Below, piece after piece: positions 34,699-47,400 of a stretch of DNA of 64,000 nucleotides (position 1 is its first letter; each line of letters begins with the position of its first letter). The DNA comes from Meloidogyne chitwoodi (Eukaryota; Nematoda; Chromadorea; Rhabditida; Meloidogynidae), in assembly GCA_015183035.1 (NCBI GenBank), contig JACZZP010000004.1, positions 620,001-684,000 of the forward strand, read 5' to 3'. The notes under the pieces were generated by a model that was not told the DNA's origin, ran no database searches, and saw only the letters and a program-made list of their open reading frames with translations. The translations under genes were made by a program, and so were the position numbers.

Positions 34699-35803
34699 TT
34701 AAATTAAAAAAAAAAAACCATTTTTCATAGATTTAAGTTTATTTTTGACCAATTTGCCAGAAGTTGTTAGACGAGAATCATCCCCAACTTGTGAAGGAGT
34801 AGTACCAGGGGTTAATGCAGCAGCAGCTTCTGCTTTATTATCTAATGCCCAATTGGCATGAGAAATTTTATTTGAATCTAAAAATGACCACCATTGGTTT
34901 GAAGATGTAACATCTACACTACCACCACCACTAGCATCAACTGTGCCATATTCAGTTACAAAAAGGCAAACACCCTATAAAAATAAATTAAAAAAAATTC
35001 TTTTAATTTTACCTTATTCAAAGCTGCCTGAGCTTTGTTCCGTAACTCCTGTTTATGTGAAGCAGCATAGTAGTGAAGAGTATAACAAAGATTAGATCCA
35101 CTCACAGGGTTTGCTGCTGCAATATCAACATCCTGAGACCAAGTAGTTGTACCAAGAATAATTAAATTCTTTTTATCATATTTACGAATGGCTGCAACGA
35201 CTTTCTCGTGATAACTTTTAACTATTTTCCAGTCAATTTGTAAAGGTTCGTTAAATGTTTCATAAATTATATTTGGATTGTTTCCATAAGTTTTAGCAAT
35301 ATAAGTAAAGAAATTTACCTAAATAATAAATTAAAATAATTAAAAAAATAAATTTACTGCTTGATCAACATGATTTTGAGCATTATGATCATGCCAATCA
35401 ACAATAACATAAATTCCCTGAGCTATAGCTGCTTTAATAACTGTCTCAATCTTAGCCTGTTCAACATTAGGATTAGTCAAATAACCACCATTTTCTATTC
35501 CCATTGCTGCTCTGACAAGATTAGAATTCCAATTACATTTTAAAGATTGAATAGTATTTGCTGTATAAAAGACAGAACCTTCACTCCATTGTGACCAAAA
35601 GAGTGACATTCCAGATAATATAACTGGTTGATTATTTGATCCATAAACTTTTGTGCCTAAAATTAAATTAATTTTTAATTATAAATATTTTTAAAAAAAT
35701 TAATTTAATTAATACCTTTAACAGAAAGTTGACCAAAAGGAGGAGAAGCACCATTTAATTCTTTTAAAAATATAAAAACAAATGTAAGGGCTATAAAATT
35801 CAT
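34699..35803 (-). CDS. eng: GH5 beta-1,4-endoglucanase (cellulase)
   Basis: Exons 35803-35716, 35656-35358, 35318-35013 and 34974-34699 encode 322 residues. A signal peptide (about 1-18) is followed directly by the catalytic domain; no cellulose-binding module is present. Landmarks of GH5 cellulases are clear: GMSLFWSQW near residue 46, LVRAAMGIE near 77, VIVDWHDH near 114, the acid/base Glu in ETFNEP (about 153), LHYYAASH near 210, the nucleophile Glu in FVTEYGT (about 239), and WALDNKTE. Secreted from pharyngeal glands, such enzymes cut cellulose of host root walls during migration. The family entered tylenchid nematodes by horizontal transfer from bacteria. The introns and AT-rich codons here show full adaptation. 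The last 10 or so codons run through a T12 tract, so the exact C-terminus is uncertain. Confidence 0.93.
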
Positions 35804-37833
35804 TTTCTACCTGAAATGATGTTTAGCACTCTTTTTGAAGGTATTTATAGGACAGAAAATTTAAAATCTGTTTTTTTAAATATTATATTTGTTGTCCTTT
35901 TGTGACTTAAAAAATAATAAAAAATTAAATTAAAAAAAATAAAATTAAAAAAATAAAATTAAAAAAAAAATAAATATTTAAATAAAGGTATTTAAAAAAA
36001 ATTAAAGTGCACATAAACTTGATATAGCTGTTTAAATTTATTAAAGCAAAAATAAAAAAAATAAAAAAATAAAAAATAGTTTAAAATAATTTTAATCTCA
36101 AGTCAAAATTAAAAAATATAATAAAAATAAACAAATTCTGAAAACTTTTAAGAAAAATCGAAAAATTAAAAGTTACTGTATTCTTTTGTATGTGAAAAAA
36201 TAACTAATTTTATTTTAAAAATTTTAAGACTCTTCATACATTTATAAAAAATATCCCCTTCAAACCCTCTCTTTGTTTTGAGCATTTTGAAAATTTCAAG
36301 TGTATTGACCATTTTGAGAAAAAGATATATCAGCGGACGGATATAGTAAATTAGAACACAGATATAAAACGGATATAGATCCTCTGATATATCTAGATAA
36401 TATACCAAAATTAGTTTCAGTGTCCATGCCTGATTTTATTATTATTATTTTTTTGTTTAATAGATAATATTTCAAATAATTCTTTTAATTAATACTTAAT
36501 ATTGTCTTGTGATTTAATATTATTTTTACAAATTAATGATTAAGTATTTTTGTAATCCATTATTAAATTAATGGCTAAAAGGATTAGTGGAGGTAATTCT
36601 TCCAAATCTAACCAAAATTTTCCGAAAAGTTGATATTATCATTTTTTTATTTAAATTTAATATTTTTTAAATTTATTTATGATGTCATTATTTAACTTCA
36701 AAATTTTTTCCTAATTTTTAAAATTTGAAAAAAAAATTGAAAAAATTAATTAAAATATATATTTATATTTTATTTTAATTAAATAAATATTTTATTTGTT
36801 GCTATAAAAATTATTTATACAAATTTCCTTTATTTCTTTAAAATTAATTAAAAAAAGATATATTCTCATCAAATATTCTCAGTTAATTAATTCTGCAGAT
36901 TTTTATATATTTATTTATTTTAATAAACTCCATTTTTAGTTTTTTTTACACAAGCTTTATAATTTTTAAAAAATAAATAAATTATTTATTTATTCAAAAA
37001 TCTAATTTTTAATATTATATATATTTCAGTATATTTAAAAATATTTTATTTTAATTTCTTTTTTAAAATGTGTGTGAATTTTTTGTTTCAAAATTAGCTT
37101 TTTTAAAATTAAATTTTGCTTTAAAAATTAAAATAATTTTATTTTAGAATTTATTTTCAATTAAATAATTTAATTTGGGTAAATAATTAAAAATACTGTA
37201 TTATAACAAATAATATTTTGCTTTATCTCAATTAAATTTTAATTTGATATATTTCAACATTTTTTCCCAAGATTCTAAACTTTTTTTAAGTCTTAATAGT
37301 AAGCTACATCGAAATCTTTTTTTGTTTTAAATTTCTTATCTCAATGCAGCGTAGGCTTTTTAAAAAATTAAGTTATTAAAAAGCATAAATGAACCGGTAC
37401 TTATATATTTCTAAACACTTTTGGTCAAAGTATATATCATTTTTAAAAAATAATTTAATATTTTCGAATAATCTCATTTATTTTATTTTTTTAATATTTT
37501 GTAAATTGAGTGTTTGCCTAAATTATTTAAGTTTCAAAAACGATAATCTTCGATTTAGTGAATTTACTGTTAAAAGATTTGTAGTTACAACTCTATTTTT
37601 TAATATACAAAGAAATAAAATCTTTTTTAAAAACTAGCCTAGAATGATAAAATTATATTTACTAATATACTATTTTATATGTAATAACACGAAATACAAA
37701 CAATTTTTACTAGTATAAGAAAAAATTTTTAATTTAACTACAAAATATTTTTTTGAATTTTTTATTTAAATTTAGTTCATTATAAAAATTTTAATTTAGC
37801 AAAAATATAATTAAATAATAAATAATTAATAAA
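35804..37833. other. intergenic between divergent GH5 and chemoreceptor genes
   Basis: AT-rich; contains hairpin locus 19. An 82-codon frame at 37389-37637 is hydrophobic but isolated and not called. Short GATATA-rich repeats occur near 36320-36410. Confidence 0.4.
36546..36581 (+). ncRNA. Sm-site/hairpin locus 19
   Basis: ATTTTTG, then TCCATTATTAAATTAATGGCT, with CCATTA/TAATGG pairing. AATATTTCAAATAATTCTTT at 36466 is 80 nt upstream. Stem closest to loci 9 and 18. Confidence 0.4.
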
Positions 37834-40800
37834 ATGGATAATATTAACAACAACAACAGTGAACTAAATAATAATATAAATATTACACATCAATTAAATA
37901 GTTATCAACCTACAGACTTTTTTGAATATTTATTTTTATTAATTCATAATATATTAGATTTATTTGGAAATTTAATTTTGGTCGGACCTTTCTCAGCATT
38001 AAATTTTTATTTAATTTTAAAAACATCTGTTCTGCATCCAAATTTAAAATTTATTCTTCTCTCTCAAAGCTTTTTTATTTTTCTTCGAACAATTTGTAAA
38101 TTAATTATTTAATTTTTTTAAATTTAAAATATTGATACATATTTAATTAAAAAAATTATTTTAAAATTAAATAATATATTTTATTCATTGGTAGTAATAT
38201 TTAATAAATAATTCCAATAATTTCTTTTAACTTTTTCTAGCAAGATTAGATAAATTATTAGATAAAATACAGCTGTTATTTTTTAATTTTATTATTTATG
38301 ATATAATTGTACTGTTCTATTTCCAAAAATGTGTAATTATTTTTTGACTTCTAGCATATAAAAGAAATGTCACTGGTTGAGTTTAATAGTTAGATTTAGG
38401 GTTGTTTTGATGAAATTTCGGGTTTTCGGATAAAAAAAAAGTCGAGCGGTACCTCAAATAAATATTTTTCAAAATTACTAAATGTTTAATAATTAAAAGA
38501 TTAAAAAAGTATTTAAATTAATTTTTTAATTATTTTTATTTATTAATTAATTTTAATTAATTTTTTTAATTTTTAGTTAGATCATATGTTCTAATACTTC
38601 GACTAATTTTAAATAATATGTTTTATTCTCCCAAGATTATAGTATTTATATATAGTGTAGTTATGTATTTTAGAAACTTTCTTTGTCATACAATAATTAT
38701 GGAAAGATTATTAGCAACAGTTTGGGTATCCAATTATGAGAATTATCGTTCAAAATGGTTTACTTATACTTGGGTTATTATTGATGTAAGTAAAAGAAAT
38801 AAATATATATATATATTTTATTTAAATTATTTAAATAAATTTAAATAAATAATTCATAAAATTTTAAACAAAATTAGAAATTGGAATTTTGAAAAAACTG
38901 GGAAAGGGAATTTGAATTATAAAATTACCGGCCTGAATCCGAAATAGGAAAATTTAGTTAAATTTATTTCCAATTTCAAAAGGAACCTTTCCCGGCTTGA
39001 AAAGGGGGAATTTTTTAAATTTTTGAAAATAAATAAAAGGTATAAGGTTGATACATTTTTGCTGCACTAAATTGGGTATATAATGAATATTAACACGTGA
39101 TTTATGAAAAGATTGTTTCCATGGTTAATTTTAAATTACCCTTATAATTCAAAGCTCTCTAAAAGTCGATTTTTTTAATTTATTTTTTACAAAGTACAGA
39201 AAATTTTTGTATTTTTTTTTAAATTTAATCTGAATTTTTTAAAATTAACTCATAAATATACTAATAAAATGGTAGAGCGACACTTCAGGACCGACATTTC
39301 CGGACGCCCACAAAAGCTTACAAAGAAATTAGTTTATTTCCCTCTTTAAAGGACCAATTGGTATAATAATTTATTCAACAACTTTGTAGCATGGTACTAA
39401 ATATATATCCAAGTTTTGGACCAGAAGTTTGAGTCCAGAAGCGTTGGTCCGGAAGTGTCGGCATGCCAATAAAATTAATAAAAATTTATTTAAAATAAAC
39501 TTTGTTTAATATATTTTAGGTAAAACTTGCTTTGAGGGCCCAGATTCCGATCTGTACAATATATATGTCATTCGAAAGAGCTCGTCGAGTAGAGTCGAAC
39601 GACATCAAAAAAAGTTTTGGGACTCAAGCCGGAGCCGAGATACAGGTCCCCGAAAATTGAAAAACCATACGGGGGAGTAAGCTCATTTGAGGTGATTACC
39701 GCGGCTGCTCCTAAATTATTTTCACTGAATTGTTGTAATTTGCGCCGTAGAATGACGCATGTACAAAAAGCCAAGGAGAGATGGGCTCCCGAATGAAGAA
39801 GCCATAAAAAACACTCCCAATAGGTCCAAGTTTGACGAGTTTCCAGCAAACTTCGATCCTTCATAATTTTGTTCAAAATCGTTCAATCAAGACAATTTTG
39901 GTCTCATTCGATAGTCTCGAATAGCACTTTCGAATGAGCTATTATACTCATATTCGAATTTTTCACCCCAAATATGAGCTTACTCCCCCGTATGGTTTTT
40001 CAATTTTCGGGGACCTGTATCTCGGCTCCGACTTGAGTCCCAAAACTTTTTTTGATGTCGTTCGACTCTACTCGACGAGCTCTTTCGAATGACATATATA
40101 TTGTACAGATCGGAATCTGGGCCCTCAAAGCAAATTTTTCCATATTTTATTTAAAATAAACTTTTATTTAAATAGAGTATTATCACTATAATAACAGCAT
40201 ATTATTTTTCCAACTCAACTGAAGTAGATAATTTATTAGTTAATGTAATAAGTCAGTCAATTATGTCAACTTTTGGAATTATTGAAATTTTTGTAAGAAT
40301 TTTTAAATATTTTTATAATTTTTAAAAAATATTTCAGATTTTTCTAAGACTCTTAAGGCATAATGAAAAAGTTTATTTTGAAAGAAATGGTTCCGCACTA
40401 AGTGCTCATAAATTAACAGGCAGATATCAGGTTATTTAAAGAGTATTTTTGTTTATTTAATAATTAAGTACTTTTTTGGTTATGACACACCCATCCCTCC
40501 ATTTGAGTCTTAGAAATTAATTTATAAAATAAGATTGCGCGAATATCGAATTTTTGAATGAGAGAAAATAATATGAGGTCTTACAGTATTTAAAGAAATA
40601 GAAATAGACAAATACTAATTTCTAAGATTCAAGTGTTTGAAGGAGTGTGGCGGCCCATTTATTCGCAAAATATAAAAAATAAATTTATTAAATAAAAAAT
40701 GAATTGAAGAATTTGCGAATAAATGGGATGTTTAACCTAAATAAACAAGTTATCAATAATTATTTTTTCAGTTATCAGAGAATATTCGTACAACAAAACA

Positions 40801-41266
40801 ATTAATTCCTACACTTTGTTTGCATGTTTGTATAAATATAATAGCTGGACTTCCTCTAGGTTTGGCATATTTTAGAATAGTTACATCACAATTTGGTGTT
40901 GTTTTATGTGTTAGTTTTATTTTATATCTTCCAATTACTTATCTATGCTTCTTTATTGAATTATCAATGATTTTGTAAGTTTTTAAATTTATTAAATAAA
41001 ATTATTTTCATTTAAGGTGCCATCCATTTCTAAGGAGAGATTTGAGCAAAATATTTAAAAATTTTAAATGTTTATTTTTTAATAATTCAAAGAGTAATAA
41101 AATTGCAGCAGAGGAAGAACAAAGGTCTAAAAATGAAAAACCAACTCTTTTAAAAGATATTCGTGGAGGACAATTAATAAAAAGTACTGGCAAATTAGAA
41201 GCTGATAGACACTTTCTAAGTATTCAAGCTGCTTGGGAAACAAATTTGCCAAAGAACAAAATATAA
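37834..41266 (+). CDS. serpentine chemoreceptor, Sra superfamily (Sre-like)
   Basis: Exons 37834-38095, 38577-38785, 40176-40292, 40338-40430, 40772-40974 and 41017-41266 join in phase to 377 residues. The N-terminus is Asn-rich and extracellular. Hydrophobic segments occur in order: exon 1 (FEYLFLLIHNILDLFGNLIL), exon 2 (two, ending FTYTWVIID), exon 3 and the start of exon 4, and exon 5 (two). Family-like motifs are MERLLATVWVSNYEN after TM3, RYQLSENIRTTKQLIP before TM6, and CHPFLRRD after TM7, the pattern of nematode Sre/Sra-type receptors. The 90-residue tail is cytoplasmic and basic. A chemosensory role in ciliated neurons is typical of the family. Intron 2 (1.4 kb) holds two fold-back elements. 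The satellite starts about 150 bp after the stop. Confidence 0.75.
39270..39473. repeat. MITE with GACACTTCCGGACC-like ends
   Basis: GAGCGACACTTCAGGACCGA at the left is matched inverted by GGTCCGGAAGTGTCGGCATG at the right, imperfectly. It lies in intron 2 of the Sre-like gene. Confidence 0.55.
39529..40137. repeat. long fold-back element, arms about 165 bp
   Basis: The arm from GCTTTGAGGGCCCAGATTCC to ACGGGGGAGTAAGCTCAT is repeated inverted from ATGAGCTTACTCCCCCGT to GGAATCTGGGCCCTCAAAGC with only one or two visible differences. The loop of about 290 bp has balanced base composition and a minus-strand frame covering 102 codons. Near-identity of the arms implies a young insertion. It lies in intron 2 of the Sre-like gene, spliced out with it. 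Confidence 0.85.
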
Positions 41267-41417
41267 TTTTAGTTTAATATATTGTTTAATAAATTTATAT
41301 CGAATAAAATTTTTGCCCATGTTCTTTTTTAGAAGATAAAAATATAAATTAACTTATAAAAAATTTTTAAACAGCTAATATAAAATAATTATTCAAGCAA
41401 AGAATATATTCAAAATT

Positions 41418-44400
41418 TCAAGTGTTTCAATTTATTGTTGAAACATTTCAAGTGTTTCAATTTATTGTTGAAACATTTCAAGTGTTTCAATTTATTGTTG
41501 AAACATTTCAAGTGTTTCAATTTCTTGTTGAAACATTTCAAGTGTTTCAATTTATTGTTGAAACATTTCAAGTGTTTCAATTTATTGTTGAAACATTTCA
41601 AGTGTTTCAATTTATTGTTGAAACATTTCAAGTGTTTCAATTTCTTGTTGAAACATTTCAAGTGTTTCAATTTCTTGTTGAAACATTTCAAGTGTTTCAA
41701 TTTATTGTTGAAACATTTCAAGTGTTTCAATTTATTGTTGAAACATTTCAAGTGTTTCAATTTATTGTTGAAACATTTCAAGTGTTTCAATTTATTGTTG
41801 AAACATTTCAAGTGTTTCAATTTATTGTTGAAACATTTCAAGTGTTTCAATTTATTGTTGAAACATTTCAAGTGTTTCAATTTATTGTTGAAACATTTCA
41901 AGTGTTTCAATTTATTGTTGAAACATTTCAAGTGTTTCAATTTATTGTTGAAACATTTCAAGTGTTTCAATTTATTGTTGAAACATTTCAAGTGTTTCAA
42001 TTTATTGTTGAAACATTTCAAGTGTTTCAATTTCTTGTTGAAACATTTCAAGTGTTTCAATTTCTTGTTGAAACATTTCAAGTGTTTCAATTTATTGTTG
42101 AAACATTTCAAGTGTTTCAATTTATTGTTGAAACATTTCAAGTGTTTCAATTTATTGTTGAAACATTTCAAGTGTTTCAATTTATTGTTGAAACATTTCA
42201 AGTGTTTCAATTTATTGTTGAAACATTTCAAGTGTTTCAATTTATTGTTGAAACATTTCAAGTGTTTCAATTTATTGTTGAAACATTTCAAGTGTTTCAA
42301 TTTATTGTTGAAACATTTCAAGTGTTTCAATTTATTGTTGAAACATTTCAAGTGTTTCAATTTATTGTTGAAACATTTCAAGTGTTTCAATTTATTGTTG
42401 AAACATTTCAAGTGTTTCAATTTATTGTTGAAACATTTCAAGTGTTTCAATTTATTGTTGAAACATTTCAAGTGTTTCAATTTATTGTTGAAACATTTCA
42501 AGTGTTTCAATTTATTGTTGAAACAATTCAAGTGTTTCAATTTATTGTTGAAACATTTCAAGTGTTTCAATTTATTGTTGAAACATTTCAAGTGTTTCAA
42601 TTTATTGTTGAAACATTTCAAGTGTTTCAATTTCTTGTTGAAACATTTCAAGTGTTTCAATTTCTTGTTGAAACATTTCAAGTGTTTCAATTTATTGTTG
42701 AAACATTTCAAGTGTTTCAATTTATTGTTGAAACATTTCAAGTGTTTCAATTTATTGTTGAAACATTTCAAGTGTTTCAATTTATTGTTGAAACATTTCA
42801 AGTGTTTCAATTTATTGTTGAAACATTTCAAGTGTTTCAATTTATTGTTGAAACATTTCAAGTGTTTCAATTTATTGTTGAAACAATTCAAGTGTTTCAA
42901 TTTATTGTTGAAACATTTCAAGTGTTTCAATTTATTGTTGAAACATTTCAAGTGTTTCAATTTATTGTTGAAACATTTCAAGTGTTTCAATTTCTTGTTG
43001 AAACATTTCAAGTGTTTCAATTTCTTGTTGAAACATTTCAAGTGTTTCAATTTATTGTTGAAACATTTCAAGTGTTTCAATTTATTGTTGAAACATTTCA
43101 AGTGTTTCAATTTATTGTTGAAACATTTCAAGTGTTTCAATTTATTGTTGAAACATTTCAAGTGTTTCAATTTATTGTTGAAACATTTCAAGTGTTTCAA
43201 TTTATTGTTGAAGCACATATCATTAACCTAATTTCTCTTGAATATATACATTGATAGATAATATTTAATTATAAGTGTCGCTGTGAAAATAATTTCTCGT
43301 ATAAAAAAATAATTCTCATCTCTAATTAATTCTATCACAACGTGCAAACAAATTCTCGTTGATTTTAGATTTCCAGTTATATTATAACAGTCGCCAGAGA
43401 ACAGAAATTTTATATACAATATGATTATTTCCAATTAGAATTATAAAAATTTTAAATGTCCTAATAATTACGTGTAAATTTTTTTAATATTTTGCTTTGG
43501 ATGTTTTGTAAATAATATTATAATACAAAATTAGAAGTACTATGTACATAGTTTATAAAAAAAGTTGCTTTTATAAATTTGGATTCTATTGACTTTAAAT
43601 AATTAAAACAAAAATATTTTTCATAAATTGTTGAAACATTTCAAGTATTTCAATTTCTTGTTGAAACATTTCAAGTGTTTCAATTTATTGTTGAAACATC
43701 TCAAGTGTTTCAATTTCTTGTTGAAACATTTCAAGTGTTTCAATTTATTGTTGAAACATTTCAAGTGTTTCAATTTATTGTTGAAACATTTCAAGTGTTT
43801 CAATTTATTGTTGAAACATTTCAAGTGTTTCAATTTATTGTTGAAACATTTCAAGTGTTTCAATTTATTGTTGAAACATTTCAAGTGTTTCAATTTCTTG
43901 TTGAAACATTTCAAGTGTTTCAATTTCTTGTTGAAACATTTCAAGTGTTTCAATTTCTTGTTGAAACAATTCAAGTGTTTCAATTTCTTGTTGAAACAAT
44001 TCAAGTGTTTCAATTTATTGTTGAAACAATTCAAGTGTTTCAATTTATTGTTGAAACATTTCAAGTGTTTCAATTTATTGTTGAAACATTTCAAGTGTTT
44101 CAATTTATTGTTGAAACATTTCAAGTGTTTCAATTTATTGTTGAAACATTTCAAGTGTTTCAATTTATTGTTGAAACATTTCAAGTGTTTCAATTTCTTG
44201 TTGAAACATTTCAAGTGTTTCAATTTCTTGTTGAAACATTTCAAGTGTTTCAATTTATTGTTGAAACATTTCAAGTGTTTCAATTTATTGTTGAAACATT
44301 TCAAGTGTTTCAATTTATTGTTGAAACATTTCAAGTGTTTCAATTTATTGTTGAAACATTTCAAGTGTTTCAATTTATTGTTGAAACATTTCAAGTGTTT

Positions 44401-47400
44401 CAATTTATTGTTGAAACATTTCAAGTGTTTCAATTTATTGTTGAAACATTTCAAGTGTTTCAATTTATTGTTGAAACATTTCAAGTGTTTCAATTTATTG
44501 TTGAAACATTTCAAGTGTTTCAATTTATTGTTGAAACATTTCAAGTGTTTCAATTTATTGTTGAAACATTTCAAGTGTTTCAATTTATTGTTGAAGCACA
44601 TATCATTAACCTAATTTCTCTTGAATATATACATTGATAGATAATATTTAATTATAAGTGTCGCTGTGAAAATAATTTCTCGTATAAAAAAATAATTCTC
44701 ATCTCTAATTAATTCTATCACAACGTGCAAACAAATTCTCGTTGATTTTAGATTTCCAGTTATATTATAACAGTCGCCAGAGAACAGAAATTTTATATAC
44801 AATATGATTATTTCCAATTAGAATTATAAAAATTTTAAATGTCCTAATAATTACGTGTAAATTTTTTTAATATTTTGCTTTGGATGTTTTGTAAATAATA
44901 TTATAATACAAAATTAGAAGTACTATGTACATAGTTTATAAAAAAAGTTGCTTTTATAAATTTGGATTCTATTGACTTTAAATAATTAAAACAAAAATAT
45001 TTTTCATAAATTGTTGAAACATTTCAAGTATTTCAATTTCTTGTTGAAACATTTCAAGTGTTTCAATTTATTGTTGAAACATTTCAAGTGTTTCAATTTA
45101 TTGTTGAAACATTTCAAGTGTTTCAATTTATTGTTGAAACATTTCAAGTGTTTCAATTTATTGTTGAAACATTTCAAGTGTTTCAATTTATTGTTGAAAC
45201 ATTTCAAGTGTTTCAATTTCTTGTTGAAACATTTCAAGTGTTTCAATTTATTGTTGAAACATTTCAAGTGTTTCAATTTCTTGTTGAAACATTTCAAGTG
45301 TTTCAATTTCTTGTTGAAACATTTCAAGTGTTTCAATTTATTGTTGAAACATTTCAAGTGTTTCAATTTATTGTTGAAACATTTCAAGTGTTTCAATTTA
45401 TTGTTGAAACATTTCAAGTGTTTCAATTTATTGTTGAAACATTTCAAGTGTTTCAATTTATTGTTGAAACATTTCAAGTGTTTCAATTTATTGTTGAAAC
45501 ATTTCAAGTGTTTCAATTTATTGTTGAAACATTTCAAGTGTTTCAATTTATTGTTGAAACATTTCAAGTGTTTCAATTTATTGTTGAAACATTTCAAGTG
45601 TTTCAATTTATTGTTGAAACATTTCAAGTGTTTCAATTTATTGTTGAAACATTTCAAGTGTTTCAATTTATTGTTGAAACATTTCAAGTGTTTCAATTTA
45701 TTGTTGAAACATTTCAAGTGTTTCAATTTATTGTTGAAACATTTCAAGTGTTTCAATTTATTGTTGAAACATTTCAAGTGTTTCAATTTATTGTTGAAGC
45801 ACATATCATTAACCTAATTTCTCTTGAATATATACATTGATAGATAATATTTAATTATAAGTGTCGCTGTGAAAATAATTTCTCGTATAAAAAAATAATT
45901 CTCATCTCTAATTAATTCTATCACTAACGTGCAAACAAATTCTCGTTGATTTTAGATTTCCAGTTATATTATAACAGTCGCCAGAGAACAGAAATTTTAT
46001 ATACAATATGATTATTTCCAATTAGAATTATAAAAATTTTAAATGTCCTAATAATTACGTGTAAATTTTTTTAATATTTTGCTTTGGATGTTTTGTAAAT
46101 AATATTATAATACAAAATTAGAAGTACTATGTACATAGTTTATAAAAAAAGTTGCTTTTATAAATTTGGATTCTATTGACTTTAAATAATTAAAACAAAA
46201 ATATTTTTCATAAATTGTTGAAACATTTCAAGTATTTCAATTTCTTGTTGAAACATTTCAAGTGTTTCAATTTATTGTTGAAACATTTCAAGTGTTTCAA
46301 TTTATTGTTGAAACATTTCAAGTGTTTCAATTTATTGTTGAAACATTTCAAGTGTTTCAATTTATTGTTGAAACATTTCAAGTGTTTCAATTTATTGTTG
46401 AAACATTTCAAGTGTTTCAATTTCTTGTTGAAACATTTCAAGTGTTTCAATTTATTGTTGAAACATTTCAAGTGTTTCAATTTATTGTTGAAACATTTCA
46501 AGTGTTTCAATTTCTTGTTGAAACATTTCAAGTGTTTCAATTTCTTGTTGAAACATTTCAAGTGTTTCAATTTATTGTTGAAACATTTCAAGTGTTTCAA
46601 TTTATTGTTGAAACATTTCAAGTGTTTCAATTTATTGTTGAAACATTTCAAGTGTTTCAATTTATTGTTGAAACATTTCAAGTGTTTCAATTTATTGTTG
46701 AAACATTTCAAGTGTTTCAATTTATTGTTGAAACATTTCAAGTGTTTCAATTTATTGTTGAAACATTTCAAGTGTTTCAATTTATTGTTGAAACATTTCA
46801 AGTGTTTCAATTTATTGTTGAAACATTTCAAGTGTTTCAATTTATTGTTGAAACATTTCAAGTGTTTCAATTTATTGTTGAAACATTTCAAGTGTTTCAA
46901 TTTCTTGTTGAAACATTTCAAGTGTTTCAATTTCTTGTTGAAACATTTCAAGTGTTTCAATTTATTGTTGAAACATTTCAAGTGTTTCAATTTATTGTTG
47001 AAACATTTCAAGTGTTTCAATTTATTGTTGAAACATTTCAAGTGTTTCAATTTATTGTTGAAACATTTCAAGTGTTTCAATTTATTGTTGAAACATTTCA
47101 AGTGTTTCAATTTATTGTTGAAACATTTCAAGTGTTTCAATTTATTGTTGAAACATTTCAAGTGTTTCAATTTATTGTTGAAACATTTCAAGTGTTTCAA
47201 TTTATTGTTGAAACATTTCAAGTGTTTCAATTTATTGTTGAAACATTTCAAGTGTTTCAATTTATTGTTGAAACATTTCAAGTGTTTCAATTTATTGTTG
47301 AAACATTTCAAGTGTTTCAATTTATTGTTGAAACATTTCAAGTGTTTCAATTTATTGTTGAAACATTTCAAGTGTTTCAATTTATTGTTGAAACAATTCA

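Noticed and set aside
39568..39876. 102-codon minus-strand ORF
   Set aside because: It runs from an arm into the loop of the fold-back element and has no support beyond length.
43228..43434. 68-codon minus-strand frame repeated in the satellite spacers
   Set aside because: It is repeated only because the spacer is. Copies with CACTAACG or CACTTAACG insertions break it, so the frame is not maintained.
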